From Nocardia amamiensis (GTDB lineage: Bacteria > Actinomycetota > Actinomycetes > Mycobacteriales > Mycobacteriaceae), in assembly GCF_015477605.1 (NCBI RefSeq), contig NZ_JADLQX010000004.1:284154-348153 (forward strand): a stretch of 64,000 nucleotides of DNA, written 5' to 3'. Each line of letters begins with the position of its first letter. Position 1 is the first letter of the stretch. This document shows, piece after piece, positions 19,644 through 29,526 of this stretch. The translations under genes were made by a program, and so were the position numbers. The notes under the pieces were generated by a model. The model worked only from the letters and a program-made list of their open reading frames with translations. It was not told the DNA's origin and did no database searches.

Positions 19644-20396
19644 TCACCGCAGGAAGCCGACCAGCGCGGTGTGGAAGGCGGGGGCCAGCACCGCCATCAA
19701 GTGATCGCCGGGCACCACGGCCAGGGCGCCGTGCGGCAGGGCCTCCGCAAGTCGCTCGGGTTCGGCGGCGAACGGGTCGTTGTCGCCCGCCAGGACCAGC
19801 GCGGGCACGGTCACTTCCGACAGGCCCTCGATCGGGCGGTCGTCCAGGCCGGTCGCCACCGCGTGCATCGCGTCCAGATCGGCGTGCACGGCGTCGGCGA
19901 GCACCCGGAACATCATCGCCGTCCGTGAGGCGCCCGCGCCGTCGCCGCGCATCGCGGCCTGCAGATCGGGCAGGTCGATCACCCGGCGGTCGACACCGCC
20001 GCAGTCGAGCACCCCCGAACCGATGCCGCCGACCGCCAAGCGCCGCACCCGGTGATCGGTCGCGGCGACCAGCAGCGAGATCACGCCGCCCATCGAGTAA
20101 CCGACCTGGACCACTTCGTCGAAGCCCAGTTCGTCGTAGAGCGCGCGCACATCACGGGCCATCCCGTGCCAGGAGTAGCGCTCCGGCTCATGCGGCTTGT
20201 CCGAGCGACCATGGCCGCGCGCGTCCAACGACACCACGGTGTGTCCGGCAGACCGCAATGCACCGACCACGCCGGTGCTCATCCAGTTCGCATTGGTGTC
20301 CGCGACCACGCCGTGTTGCAGCACGACCGGGATGCCTTCACCCTCCCAAACCCGGTACGCGAGCTCCAGGCCGTCCCATGTCTCGAACTTCGTCAT
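19644..20396 (-). CDS. Alpha/beta hydrolase
   Basis: 250 residues. The fold is shown by VVLQHGVVAD (oxyanion), SLDARGHGRSDKP, nucleophile GYSMGGVIS, acid LAGDNDPF and histidine VPGDHLMAV. Start ATG 20396 (MTKFETWDGLELAY). Cytosolic with no signal peptide; the substrate cannot be told. It ends 8 bases from the convergent GNAT gene. Confidence 0.9.
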   Translation of the reverse strand: MTKFETWDGLELAYRVWEGEGIPVVLQHGVVADTNANWMSTGVVGALRSAGHTVVSLDARGHGRSDKPHEPERYSWHGMARDVRALYDELGFDEVVQVGYSMGGVISLLVAATDHRVRRLAVGGIGSGVLDCGGVDRRVIDLPDLQAAMRGDGAGASRTAMMFRVLADAVHADLDAMHAVATGLDDRPIEGLSEVTVPALVLAGDNDPFAAEPERLAEALPHGALAVVPGDHLMAVLAPAFHTALVGFLR

Positions 20397-20458
20397 GCCG
20401 GGATCGTAGTGCGCGGTACGGTCGAAGTGGACACTTGTTCGAAATGGGACGGTTGCGC

Positions 20459-21247
20459 TCAGGCCAGCAGCTCGGCCCGCAGTGCGGCGATGTCGCCCTC
20501 GGTGAGTTTCAACCCCTCCCGGACATAGCCGTCGAAGCTGCCGTAGGTCTGGCTCGCCTGGTCGAAGGAGGCGTCGAGCCAGGACTGCTGGACTCCGTTG
20601 AGCGGGTCGTCGCCGCGCGCGTTGCGATACCGGTTGGACAGCAGATAGTCCTCGGTGACCGTGGCGCGATCGACACCGAGCAGGGTGAGCAGGACGGCCG
20701 CTGCCCAACCGGTGCGATCTTTGCCCGCAGTGCAGTGGAACAGCAGCGCCCCGTCGGTGTCGAGGACGGACCGCAGTACCGAGGCGAACGCCTCGTTCGC
20801 GCCCGGCGCGGTGATGAACGCGCGGTAGAGCCCGTCGCCGCCGGTGAGCGTGGTGGCGAGGACCTCCGGCGGAGCCTGGCCGATCACGTCGGACCACTGC
20901 GCAGTGGCGCCCGCGGGAACGCGGTCCGGGCCGAGCGCGCGCTCGTAGACAGTGCGCAGGTCGTAGACGGAGCGCACCCGGCGGTCGGTCAGCGCGGCCA
21001 GATCCTCCGCGGTCGCGTTGCTCAACTGCCCGGTGCGGAAAACCAGGCCGGTGCGCACGGTCCGGCCGTCGGTCGTGCGGTATCCGCCGATATCGCGGGC
21101 GTTCTGCACCCGTTGCAGAGGCAGCGAGCGATCGACCGAGATCACGGGAGCCGCGGGTGGCTCGGCGAGCGCGACGCCGTTTACCGGCCCGAACGCGACC
21201 GCCAGCCCAGCCGCCATGGCGATCGGGGCAGGAAAACGACGGGCCAT
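20459..21247 (-). CDS. Secreted tyrosine/serine protein phosphatase-like protein
   Basis: 262 residues with an N-terminal export signal (basic MARRFP, hydrophobic stretch, then GVALAEPPAAP). The catalytic P-loop CX5R is HCTAGKDRTG, followed by a helical C-terminal region typical of the actinobacterial tyrosine-phosphatase family that includes PtpB. ARDIGGYRTTDGRTVRTGLV is the usual family block. Start ATG 21247 has GGAG upstream. Likely acts outside the membrane on phosphoprotein or phosphoinositide; that is inference. Confidence 0.9.
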   Translation of the reverse strand: MARRFPAPIAMAAGLAVAFGPVNGVALAEPPAAPVISVDRSLPLQRVQNARDIGGYRTTDGRTVRTGLVFRTGQLSNATAEDLAALTDRRVRSVYDLRTVYERALGPDRVPAGATAQWSDVIGQAPPEVLATTLTGGDGLYRAFITAPGANEAFASVLRSVLDTDGALLFHCTAGKDRTGWAAAVLLTLLGVDRATVTEDYLLSNRYRNARGDDPLNGVQQSWLDASFDQASQTYGSFDGYVREGLKLTEGDIAALRAELLA

Positions 21248-21378
21248 ACGACTGCTCCGATCAATCGGTCTGCGCACTTCCCGGTCGATCTTGCCGACTG
21301 TCGAGGCACACAGCAAAGACGCAGCTGGCAAAGTCCGTCGACAGTCCGCGCCGGGCCGAGCGAACGCGAGGCAGCTGC

Positions 21379-22395
21379 CTAGGCCGCGACCTCGAACCGC
21401 GACAGTGCGAGCAGGCGCGAGATCGCGCGCAGGTATTTCTTGCGGTAGCCGCCGTCGAGCATCTCCGCGGAGAAGATCTCGTCGAGCTTCGCGCCGGATA
21501 CCGTGACCGGGACGCTGGCGTCGTAGAGCCGGTCGGCGAGCACCACGATGCGCAAGGCGACGGCCTGATCGACGACCGGGTGCACGTTCGAGATGAACAC
21601 CGACGACACTCCGGAAATCAACGTGCCGTACTTCGACGGGTGCAGCGTGCTGAGGTGCTTCAGCAGCGCGTCGAATTCGTCGAGCGTGGAACCCGGTGTG
21701 GCCGAGGCGCGTTCGGCCAGCACTTCCGGCGAGGTGGGTTCCGGTGCGGGCGGCAGATCGCGGTGGCGGTAGTCGGGCCCGTCGACGCGCACCGCCTCGA
21801 AGATCGACCCGAGTTTCTTGATCTCGCGCAGGAAATCCTGTGCGGCGAAGCGTCCTTCGCCCAGCTGGCCCGGCAGGGTGTTGGACGTGGCCGCGATGGA
21901 GACCCCGGCCGCGGACAGTTCGGTCAGCAGCCGGGAGACCAGCATGGTGTCGCCCGGATCGTCGAGCTCGAACTCGTCGATGCACAGCACGCTGTTGCCC
22001 GAGAGCCGCTCCACCGCGTTCGCGAAGCCGAGCGCACCCACCAGGTTGGTCAGCTCACCGAACGTGCCGAAGGACTTGGGCGCGGGCGAGCTGTGGAAGA
22101 TGGAGGCCAGCAAGTGGGTCTTGCCCACGCCGAAACCGCCGTCGAGATACAGCCCCGCACCGCTGACCTGCTTCTTCTTGCCGAACAGGCTTTTGCGCCG
22201 CGCGGCTTTGCCGATCGCCGCGACCTGCCCGGAGAACTCCTCGGCCTTCCGTACGGCCGCGGCTTGGCTCGGTTCCTTCGGGTCGGGGATGTAGGAGGCG
22301 AAACTCACCTCGTCGAACATGGGCGGTGGCACCATTTGGGCGACGAGCTGATCGGCCGGAACCTCCGGGTGACGATCGACGAGGCGTTCTTGCAT
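21379..22395 (-). CDS. zapE: ZapE/AFG1-like ATPase
   Basis: 338 residues with Walker A GGFGVGKTHLLASIFH and Walker B LCIDEFELDDPGD, plus SNTLPGQLGEGRF, the hallmarks of the AFG1/ZapE family linked to cell division and protein quality control. ATG 22395 starts the gene, divergent from the reductase at 22431 with only 35 bases between. It corresponds in order to Rv2670c. Confidence 0.9.
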   Translation of the reverse strand: MQERLVDRHPEVPADQLVAQMVPPPMFDEVSFASYIPDPKEPSQAAAVRKAEEFSGQVAAIGKAARRKSLFGKKKQVSGAGLYLDGGFGVGKTHLLASIFHSSPAPKSFGTFGELTNLVGALGFANAVERLSGNSVLCIDEFELDDPGDTMLVSRLLTELSAAGVSIAATSNTLPGQLGEGRFAAQDFLREIKKLGSIFEAVRVDGPDYRHRDLPPAPEPTSPEVLAERASATPGSTLDEFDALLKHLSTLHPSKYGTLISGVSSVFISNVHPVVDQAVALRIVVLADRLYDASVPVTVSGAKLDEIFSAEMLDGGYRKKYLRAISRLLALSRFEVAA

Positions 22396-22430
22396 GAAGG
22401 AAGCCTAAAGACGTGGTGTGATCTAGTTTC

Positions 22431-23192
22431 ATGCAGCGTAGCCACAATGCGATCCAGCTCACAGGATTGAGTCCGGACGACCTCGCGCAGTTGTACGCCT
22501 TCCCGCCCCAGCTCGACGCGCCTTGGGTGCGCGCCAATTTCGTCTCCAGCATCGACGGCGCCGCGACCAGCGGGAACCTCTCCGAGGGGCTCGGCACGCC
22601 CGCCGACAAGGCGGTGTTCCTGCTGCTGCGCGAGCTGGCCGACGTGATCGTGGTCGGCGCGGGCACCGCACGCGCGGAGAACTACGGCGGAGCGCGCACC
22701 GATCCCGGGCGCCGCCGCGCCTTCCACGACAGCGGCATCGGCGGCCATCCCGACGGCGCGCCGCCGCCGATCGCGGTGGTCACCGCCAGCGCGGTACTCC
22801 AGCCGGACGCGCGGCTGCTCACCGACACCCGGGTGCCGCCGCTGATCATCACGACGACCGCCGCACCCGCCGACCGCAAACAGCGACTGGCCGACGCAGG
22901 GGCCGAGGTGATCGAAGCGGGCGACATCGCGGTGACACCGCACGGCCTGCTGCGCGCACTCCGTGCGCGCGGCCTGCTGCGCGTGCTGACCGAGGGCGGC
23001 CCGCAATTGTTCGGGGAACTGCTCGCCGCCGACGTGGTCGACGAGCTCTGCCTCACCACCGCGCCGCTGCTGGTCGGCGGCGCGGCGCGACGAATCTCGC
23101 TGTCCGCACACGAGTTCCGCACTCGTATGACGCGCGCGCACGTACTGCTCGACGACGACGGCACGATACTCACCCGGTGGGCCCGTCGATGA
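22431..23192 (+). CDS. Pyrimidine reductase-family protein (RibD C-terminal domain)
   Basis: 253 residues with the RibD/dihydrofolate-reductase-like fold: ANFVSSIDGAATSG, VGAGTARAENYGG, LTEGGPQLFGELLAADVVDELCLT. These NADPH-dependent reductases act on riboflavin precursors or folate analogues; the M. tuberculosis equivalent (Rv2671) can reduce dihydrofolate. No deaminase domain is present. Start ATG 22431; the next gene follows after 31 bases. Confidence 0.88.
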   Translation: MQRSHNAIQLTGLSPDDLAQLYAFPPQLDAPWVRANFVSSIDGAATSGNLSEGLGTPADKAVFLLLRELADVIVVGAGTARAENYGGARTDPGRRRAFHDSGIGGHPDGAPPPIAVVTASAVLQPDARLLTDTRVPPLIITTTAAPADRKQRLADAGAEVIEAGDIAVTPHGLLRALRARGLLRVLTEGGPQLFGELLAADVVDELCLTTAPLLVGGAARRISLSAHEFRTRMTRAHVLLDDDGTILTRWARR

Positions 23193-23223
23193 AACAGGCG
23201 CCGGAACCTGGCAGGCTGTAGCA

Positions 23224-24780
23224 ATGCGCTGGACTCGGGCCGCCGTGCTTGCCGCCACCCTCTCGATCGTCACCGCCGGTTGCGGCGCGGGGCCGTCGGA
23301 TCGTCCCGGTGTCGCAGTGCAGCGCCCGCCCGTCGCGGGCAACGCCACGACCTCCGCCGCGCCGCAGGCGCCGCCGAACGCCGAGCTGCCCAAGACCGAC
23401 CTCAGCTGGCGCGAGTGCACCCAGCCGACCTTGGACCAGCTCGGGCTCGGCCCCGCGCCTGCCGGGCTGGTGCTCGACTGCGCCGAATTCTCGACTCCCA
23501 TCGACGTGGGCGGCGCGGTGCTCGGCAACTTCCGCGCAGGGGCGATGCGGGCCCGTCTGGCGCAGACTCCGGCCGACGTGCCGCCGCTGGTGCTGACCTC
23601 CGGCTCGGACCGGTCCTCGGCCGCCACCCTCGCCGGGCTCGCCGCGGGTCCGGCCGCCGCCTTGCTGGCCGCCCGCCCGATCGTCGCGGTGGACCGGCGC
23701 GGTATCGGCAGCTCGCAGCCGATCGACTGCCTGCCGCCGGAGGTCCGCCGCGGCTTCGCCGACAACGCCCAGTTCGCCCCAGGCTCCGGTGATCCGGTAG
23801 CCAGGATGACCACCCTGAGCCAGGAAGGCACTATCGCCTGCCGCGACTTCCTGCAGCCCTACGAAGGCACGTTCGACGCACCGCACGCCGCCGACGACAT
23901 CGAGCAGTTGCGCAAGCAATGGCAGGTCGAGCACATCACGCTGCTCGGAACGGGCAGCGGCGCCAAGGTCGCCCTCAGCTATGCCCGCAGGTACGGCCCG
24001 CACCTCGCCCGGCTGGTGCTCGACTCCCCCGAACCGGTCGGCACGGACGCGGTCACCCGCGCGGAGCAGGCCGTGCAGGGCGCCGAGGCCGCGCTGACCG
24101 CCTTCGCGCAGCGCTGCGTCGGCGTCGGCTGCTCGCTGGGCGCCGACCCGCGCGCGGCGATCACCGATCTGGTGAACCGGGCCGGCTCCGGCGGGCTCGG
24201 CGACATCTCGGCGAACGCGGTGCTCACCGCGCTGTCGGGCTTTCTCGGCAGCCCGCGCGCCGACCAGGCCAACCGGATCGGTGAGCTGTCGGATGCGCTC
24301 GCCGCGGCCGGCCGCGGCGACCGGGGGCCGCTGAGCAACGTGATCGCGCGCGAGTCGGCCGCGACCGAGAGCGATGGACAGTTCGTCAACCGGTGCACCG
24401 ACACCCAGCAGCCGCCTACTCCGGGCAAAGCCACCGAGCTCGCGGGGGTCTGGGGAGGCAAGTATCCGGTCTTCGGCAAAGCGGCCGCCATCGCGCTGAT
24501 GGAATGCGTGGCCTGGCCCGTGTCGACCGCGCCGCCGATGCCGGAGAAGCTCGACATCCCGGTGCTCGTACTCGGCGCGGTCGCGGATCCGGTGGTCGGC
24601 AACGGCGGTCAGTCGTCGGTGACCGGCGCGCTGGGAGCGGCGGGCGCCCGGCACGCGGCGCTCACCTGGCAAGGCTTCGGCCATCCGGTGTCGACTCACT
24701 CCAGCTGCGCGCAGCGGGCGCTGCTCGACTACCTGCACGACGGCAAACTCCCCGCTGACGGCACCGCCTGCCCAGCCTGA
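23224..24780 (+). CDS. Lipoprotein alpha/beta hydrolase (TAP-like, secreted protease-type)
   Basis: 518 residues. The N-terminus has a lipoprotein signal with lipobox TAGC (cysteine about residue 20). The hydrolase core shows the nucleophile in LLGTGSGAKVALSYARRYG, the acid in VADPVVG and the histidine in GFGHPVSTHSSC, with a C-terminal TAP-like lid region. The family includes tripeptidyl aminopeptidase-like exported hydrolases; Rv2672 holds this place in mycobacteria. It is probably anchored at the outer face of the plasma membrane. Confidence 0.88.
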   Translation: MRWTRAAVLAATLSIVTAGCGAGPSDRPGVAVQRPPVAGNATTSAAPQAPPNAELPKTDLSWRECTQPTLDQLGLGPAPAGLVLDCAEFSTPIDVGGAVLGNFRAGAMRARLAQTPADVPPLVLTSGSDRSSAATLAGLAAGPAAALLAARPIVAVDRRGIGSSQPIDCLPPEVRRGFADNAQFAPGSGDPVARMTTLSQEGTIACRDFLQPYEGTFDAPHAADDIEQLRKQWQVEHITLLGTGSGAKVALSYARRYGPHLARLVLDSPEPVGTDAVTRAEQAVQGAEAALTAFAQRCVGVGCSLGADPRAAITDLVNRAGSGGLGDISANAVLTALSGFLGSPRADQANRIGELSDALAAAGRGDRGPLSNVIARESAATESDGQFVNRCTDTQQPPTPGKATELAGVWGGKYPVFGKAAAIALMECVAWPVSTAPPMPEKLDIPVLVLGAVADPVVGNGGQSSVTGALGAAGARHAALTWQGFGHPVSTHSSCAQRALLDYLHDGKLPADGTACPA

Positions 24781-24847
24781 ACAGTGCTCGCGGAGCCGCT
24801 CGAGCGGTGCGTTGGACCGGTCCCGGCAACCACCGGTAACCGATCCG

Positions 24848-26206
24848 GTGTACCGTGCCCCAGTGTTCCTTCGACAGCTCGAGCCCCGGACCGCTCGTAC
24901 CACCGCCGAGGTGATCAAGTTCGCACTCTGGCCGCTTGCGGTCATGACCGTGCTGAACCGGGTCTTCATCAAGGCTGTCAACGGCTTCATCACCGATGAC
25001 TACAAGCCGGTCTACCAGGCTTCACTCGACTTCCTGAACGGCAGGCCGGTCTACACCGCGAACTTCGACTCCGTCGACCCGCACTACCTGTACCCGCCGA
25101 GCGGCACCCTGCTCATCGCGCCGATCGCCGCCATCGACTACGAGAAGTCGCGCTGGCTGTTCATCGCGCTGAACGCGATCGCGATCCTCATCGCGTGGTA
25201 CCTGCTGCTGCGTCTGTTCCGGTACACGCTGAACTCGGTGGCCGCGCCCGCGCTGCTGCTGGCGATGTTCACGTCCGAGACCGTGATCAACACGCTGGTG
25301 TTCACCAACGTCAACGGCTGCGTGCTGCTTGCGGAGCTGGTCTTCATCCATCTGCTGCTGCAACGGCGAGATCTGTGGGCGGGCGCGGCGCTCGGGCTGA
25401 GTATCGCGGTGAAGCCGACGCTGGCCCCCTTGCTATTGATCGCGCTGGTACGAGGGCAGTGGAAGGTGTTCGTCACGGCCCTCGGAGTGCCGGTGGTGCT
25501 GACCGCGATCGCCTGGCCGCTGTCGAAGGACCCGGAGAAGTTCTTCACCCGTACCTTCCCGTACCTCTTCGAATCCCGCGACTACTTCAACAGCGCGATC
25601 GTGGGCAACGGCGAGTACTACGGCCTGCCGCCGTGGCTCACCTGGGGCATGCGCGTGGTGCTCGGCGTGCTGGTGCTGCTGTCGCTGTGGCTGCTGTACC
25701 GCTACTACCGCGAGGACGAGTTGTTCTTCGTCTGCACGTCCTCGGGCGTGCTGCTGACGGCATCGTTCCTGCTCAGCTCGCTCGGGCAGATGTACTACTC
25801 GATGATGCTGTTCCCGTTCCTGATGACGGTGGTGCTGCGCAATTCGGTGCTGCGCAACTGGCCTGCCTGGCTGGCGATCTTCGGGTTCATGAGCTACGAC
25901 AAGTGGCTGTCGGACCGCTGGCAGCACATCGGGCGCAATCTGGAGTATCTGCGCATCACCTTCGGCTGGGGTCTGCTGCTGATCGTCGTGTTCTGCGTCC
26001 TGGGCGACCGTTATCTGGCCGCGCGGCGGGAAGGCCGGCTGCCGTTCGGGATCGATCCCGCGTGGATGCGTTCCGCCCCGGACCCGCGCGGCGACGAGCC
26101 GCAGCAGGCCCTTCCCGCGGCCGACGCCGCCTTCGCGGCGGAACCACCCAGGCCACAGAACGGTTCGGCGCCGGCGGAGCAGAATCGTATTAGCGTGGAG
26201 CCATGA
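24848..26206 (+). CDS. aftC: Alpha-(1->3)-arabinofuranosyltransferase AftC (GT-C)
   Basis: About 450 residues with 10 or more predicted membrane helices, the early aspartates ITDDYKPVYQASLDF and the conserved VDPHYLYPPSGTLLIAPI block of the DUF2029/GT-C family. AftC branches the arabinan of arabinogalactan and LAM using decaprenyl-phosphoarabinose on the outer face of the membrane. Position between the secreted hydrolase and msrB matches Rv2673. The start is uncertain: GTG 24848 and GTG 24863 are both possible and neither has a good ribosome site. The stop overlaps the msrB start (ATGA). Confidence 0.88.
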   Translation: MYRAPVFLRQLEPRTARTTAEVIKFALWPLAVMTVLNRVFIKAVNGFITDDYKPVYQASLDFLNGRPVYTANFDSVDPHYLYPPSGTLLIAPIAAIDYEKSRWLFIALNAIAILIAWYLLLRLFRYTLNSVAAPALLLAMFTSETVINTLVFTNVNGCVLLAELVFIHLLLQRRDLWAGAALGLSIAVKPTLAPLLLIALVRGQWKVFVTALGVPVVLTAIAWPLSKDPEKFFTRTFPYLFESRDYFNSAIVGNGEYYGLPPWLTWGMRVVLGVLVLLSLWLLYRYYREDELFFVCTSSGVLLTASFLLSSLGQMYYSMMLFPFLMTVVLRNSVLRNWPAWLAIFGFMSYDKWLSDRWQHIGRNLEYLRITFGWGLLLIVVFCVLGDRYLAARREGRLPFGIDPAWMRSAPDPRGDEPQQALPAADAAFAAEPPRPQNGSAPAEQNRISVEP

Positions 26207-26646
26207 GTTCCGAAGCCGACACGTCCATGCCCGCACCGCGGATCCAGCTTTCGCCGCAGGAATGGCGGTCGAAGCTGAATCCGGAGGAGTTCGCGGTGCT
26301 GCGCGAGGCCGCCACCGAACGCCCGTTCACCGGCGAGTACACCGACACGAAGACCGAAGGGGTTTACCTCTGCCGGGCCTGCGGCGCGGAACTGTTCCGC
26401 AGCACGGAGAAGTTCGACTCGCACTGCGGCTGGCCGTCCTTCTTCGATCCGGCGGCGTCCGACGCGGTGATCCTGCGCTCGGACGACTCGCTCGGCATGC
26501 ACCGGGTCGAAGTGCTGTGCGCGACCTGCCACAGCCACCTCGGCCACGTGTTCGAGGGCGAGGGGTACAACACGCCCACCGACAAGCGCTACTGCATCAA
26601 CTCCATCGCCCTGCGACTGCACCCCTCGGACAGCGCAGCGGAGTAA
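26203..26646 (+). CDS. msrB: Peptide-methionine (R)-S-oxide reductase
   Basis: 147 residues. Two zinc-binding pairs (CRAC and CATC), the substrate block FDSHCGWPSFFDP and the catalytic cysteine in RYCINSIALRL are all present. It repairs the R form of oxidised methionine in proteins, using thioredoxin. ATGA overlap with aftC implies coupling. Confidence 0.96.
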   Translation: MSSEADTSMPAPRIQLSPQEWRSKLNPEEFAVLREAATERPFTGEYTDTKTEGVYLCRACGAELFRSTEKFDSHCGWPSFFDPAASDAVILRSDDSLGMHRVEVLCATCHSHLGHVFEGEGYNTPTDKRYCINSIALRLHPSDSAAE

Positions 26647-26852
26647 CAGCCCGACGCTGTCCGGAAGAGTACAGATCCACCCATCACCGCGCATGCCCCG
26701 AAATCCCGGGGCAAGCGCGGTGCCGGAATGACAGGTCGCCCGCCTCGAGGGCTTCCAGCAACGCGACACGCATTTCGGCGTATGCCGCCGCTCCGTCCGC
26801 GAGGTGCCGTACGCCTGCCGGGTTCGCGCGATAGCAGGGCCGGCGGGCAGAG

Positions 26853-27548
26853 TCAGGGCAGAGCGGCGATCAGCTTCTCGATCTCCACCCTGGGCCCGGT
26901 GAAGAACGGGATCTCCTCGCGCACATGCCGCCTGGCGTCGGTGGCCCGCAGATCGCGCATCAAATCGACGATGCGGTGCAATTCCGGCGCCTCGAAAGCG
27001 AGAATCCACTCGTAATCGCCGAGCGCGAACGAGCTGACCGTGTTGGCCCGCACGTCCGGGTAACCGCGCGCGGCCTTACCGTGTTCGGCCAGCATCGTGC
27101 GGCGCTCGTCGTCGGGCAGGAGATACCACTCGTAGGAGCGGACGAACGGATACACGCAGATGTAGGCGCCCGGCTCCTCCCCGGCGAGGAAGGCCGGGAT
27201 GTGACTCTTGTTGAACTCGGCGGGCCGGTGCAGCGCCGCGTTGCTCCACACCGGCGCGCTGGCCCGGCCGAGTTCGGTGGTGCGGCGGAAATCCGCGTAC
27301 GCCGCTTGCAGGTCCTCGACGCGTTCGGCGTGCGTCCAGATCATGAAGTCGGCGTCGGCACGCATCCCGGCGACGTCGTAGACACCGCGCACCACCACGT
27401 CGCGCTCGGCCAGACCGTCGAAGAACGCCCTGGCCTCCTTGGTGGCGGCGTCCCTGTCCTCACCGAGCACTCCTGGCTGCACCTGGAAGACGGAGAACAT
27501 CAGGTAGCGGATGGTGGAGTTGAGAGCCTGATAGTCGAGTCGCGCCAT
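26853..27548 (-). CDS. hemQ: Coproheme decarboxylase HemQ (chlorite-dismutase-like)
   Basis: 231 residues from ATG 27548. Family blocks include [18 protein letters not shown], whose tyrosine forms the radical in decarboxylation, and [15 protein letters not shown] with the axial histidine region. It converts coproheme to haem b in the coproporphyrin-dependent pathway of monoderm bacteria. It lies near hemG and hemE, with the NO-dioxygenase gene inserted upstream (5 bases away). Confidence 0.94.
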   Translation of the reverse strand: MARLDYQALNSTIRYLMFSVFQVQPGVLGEDRDAATKEARAFFDGLAERDVVVRGVYDVAGMRADADFMIWTHAERVEDLQAAYADFRRTTELGRASAPVWSNAALHRPAEFNKSHIPAFLAGEEPGAYICVYPFVRSYEWYLLPDDERRTMLAEHGKAARGYPDVRANTVSSFALGDYEWILAFEAPELHRIVDLMRDLRATDARRHVREEIPFFTGPRVEIEKLIAALP

Positions 27549-27552
27549 AGCC

Positions 27553-28797
27553 CTATCGTGCCACTCGCTCGGGAGCGCCCGCGTCGGCGGGCGTGAACTG
27601 CTCGATGTGGATCCGGTCGTCCGGAACGCCCGCGGCGCGCAGCTGGCGCTGGATGTCGCGCAGGAATCCGGGCGGCCCGCAGACATAGGCGTCCGCGTCG
27701 GCGGGCAGAGTGAGCGCCGAGAGATCCACCCGGCCGCGCCGGGCGCCGGGAGCCGGTTCCTCATACCAGATTTCGACGGTGCCCTGCTCGAGCCGGGCCG
27801 CGAGGTCGTGCAGCCGGTCGCACAGCGGGTGGGTCCGTGGTGCACGATCCGCGTGCACGACCAGGGTGCGGCGCCATGGGGCGTGGGCGGCGAGATATTC
27901 GAGGGCGCCGATCGTCGGGGTCACGCCGATGCCGCCGGAGATCAGAATCAGTGGCGTCGTCGCCGTGGTGTCGACGGCGACGTCACCGAACGGGAGCGTG
28001 ATCTGCAGCGCGTCGCCGGGGTGCAGATTCTCGTGCAGCCAGGAGGACACCTCCCCTGCCGGGCAACCCTCGGCCGCCTCGACCCGCTTGACCGCGAACG
28101 ACAGCGTGCCCTCACCGGGCAGGCCGACCAGGCTGTACTGGCGCAATTGGCGGGCACCGTCGGGTAGCCGCACGCCGACCGAAATGTACTGCCCCGGAAC
28201 GAATCCCGGCAACTCCACGGCGGGATCGGCGGACTCGACGGTGAAGACCGCGACACCGGAGGGGTCGTCGGCGCGCGCCAGGACCCGCACGTCCCGGTAC
28301 ACGTCGCCGGAATCCACGCCGGCCTCGGCGTAGAGCCCCTTCTCCTGATCCATCAGGACGTCGGCCATCAACCAGTAGACCCGTTCCCAGGCCGCGGCGA
28401 CCGGCGCGTCGACTACGTCGGCGCCCAGCACGTCGACGATGGCCGCGAACAGGTTGTCGTGCACGATCTGATACTGGTCGGACGTCACCCCCAGCGAAGC
28501 GTGCTTGTGCGCGATCCGCGACAGCATCGTCGCCGGGTGCGGCAGTGCCGGGTCGACCAAATACGTGGCGAACGTGGCGATGGACGCGGCGAGCGCCCGC
28601 TGCTGTGTGCCCTGCGCCTGATTGCCCCGGTTGAACGTGTCGCGGAGCAACTGCGGATGGGCGTCGAACATGGTCCGGTAGAACACGGCCGTGATGCGGT
28701 CGATATTCGCGGCCACCAGCGGCAGGGTCGCGCGAATCACATCGGCGTGGTGTGGCTCGAGTTCCGGTTCGCTGCGGACGATGCCGTCGGGGTTCAT
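27553..28797 (-). CDS. hmp: Flavohaemoprotein, nitric oxide dioxygenase
   Basis: 414 residues in three parts: a globin domain (1-140) with the proximal histidine in [10 protein letters not shown] and distal residues near [10 protein letters not shown]; an FAD domain with RQYSLVG; and an NAD(P) domain with ISGGIGVTP and CGPPGFL. It oxidises NO to nitrate in the cytosol. Its start overlaps the stop of the Rrf2-type regulator (ATGA), making regulator-hmp one coupled unit. In the mycobacterial order as remembered this pair is absent between hemQ and the protoporphyrinogen oxidase, so it is a lineage insertion. Confidence 0.95.
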   Translation of the reverse strand: MNPDGIVRSEPELEPHHADVIRATLPLVAANIDRITAVFYRTMFDAHPQLLRDTFNRGNQAQGTQQRALAASIATFATYLVDPALPHPATMLSRIAHKHASLGVTSDQYQIVHDNLFAAIVDVLGADVVDAPVAAAWERVYWLMADVLMDQEKGLYAEAGVDSGDVYRDVRVLARADDPSGVAVFTVESADPAVELPGFVPGQYISVGVRLPDGARQLRQYSLVGLPGEGTLSFAVKRVEAAEGCPAGEVSSWLHENLHPGDALQITLPFGDVAVDTTATTPLILISGGIGVTPTIGALEYLAAHAPWRRTLVVHADRAPRTHPLCDRLHDLAARLEQGTVEIWYEEPAPGARRGRVDLSALTLPADADAYVCGPPGFLRDIQRQLRAAGVPDDRIHIEQFTPADAGAPERVAR

Positions 28798-29276
28798 GAA
28801 ACTTCCTCCCTCTCAGTGGAAACACTCGCCGGAGAGTGGGCGAGCAAGTGCAGCAACTCCGCGGTCGGTGAGGTGACCAAATCCTCTATCGAATAGCGGT
28901 CGAGCTCGGTATAGAACGCTTTCTTCGCGTCGGCGAGAATTCTGCGCAAGCGGCAGGCACCGAGCAATGGACACGGATGCGGTTGCGCACACGCCACGAC
29001 CTCGCGGTCGCCTTCCAATTCCCGGATCAGTTCGCCTACCGACGCGGTACGTCCGGCCGCGGTGATGAACAACCCGCCGGACCGTCCCCGGTGTGCCTCC
29101 ACCAAACCCAGGTCGACCAGCTGCGATATCGCCTTGGCGACATGACGCTCGGACGCGCCCACCTGCCGCGCGATCAGCTTGGTGGTGACCCGCGCGTCCG
29201 CCCCGTCGTTCACCGCGAGCCGCATGATGGTGCGCAATCCGATATCGGTGAAGGGCGAGAGCTGCATGCTGCTCAC
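28794..29276 (-). CDS. nsrR: Rrf2-family regulator, NsrR-like (Fe-S NO sensor)
   Basis: About 160 residues. The winged HTH is typical (TDIGLRTIMRLAV, RHVAKAISQLVDLGLVEAHR) and three cysteines lie in VACAQPHPCPLLGACRL, the C-x5-C-x5-C spacing of NsrR. NsrR proteins use a 4Fe-4S cluster to sense NO and release repression of hmp. Coupling to hmp by ATGA overlap supports the role. Start is GTG 29276 or ATG 29267. A candidate operator dyad lies upstream at 29323-29345. Confidence 0.87.
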   Translation of the reverse strand: MSSMQLSPFTDIGLRTIMRLAVNDGADARVTTKLIARQVGASERHVAKAISQLVDLGLVEAHRGRSGGLFITAAGRTASVGELIRELEGDREVVACAQPHPCPLLGACRLRRILADAKKAFYTELDRYSIEDLVTSPTAELLHLLAHSPASVSTEREEVS

Positions 29277-29322
29277 GCTACCGGTGTATTTCCTCGATTC
29301 CGCCCCTCGGAGGAGTGTGCTT

Positions 29323-29345
29323 AATTACGCCGATCCGTGCGTATT
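29323..29345. promoter_or_regulatory. Candidate operator dyad upstream of nsrR-hmp
   Basis: AATTACGC (29323-29330) and GCGTATT (29339-29345) form an imperfect AT-rich inverted repeat in the promoter region of the NsrR-like gene. An autoregulatory site is the obvious guess; it does not exactly match a published NsrR consensus. Confidence 0.3.
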
Positions 29346-29526
29346 TTCCGCTTCCGCCTAGAATTGCCACGAATGCAATAGGGCACAACGGCAGCAAATA
29401 TTGTTACACCACACACAATTCGTTCACCGGAAGATTGCACACCGCAGGCCGCGAACATTCTGTGACAGTCGACACGGCGGTTCGCAAGTACCCATTCACC
29501 GGTCGCTGACGGGCGACGCGGGAGTA

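Noticed and set aside
26647..26852. Possible remnant gene between msrB and hemQ, where mycobacteria have a methyltransferase
   Set aside because: About 200 bases only, with no recognisable methyltransferase motif in any frame.
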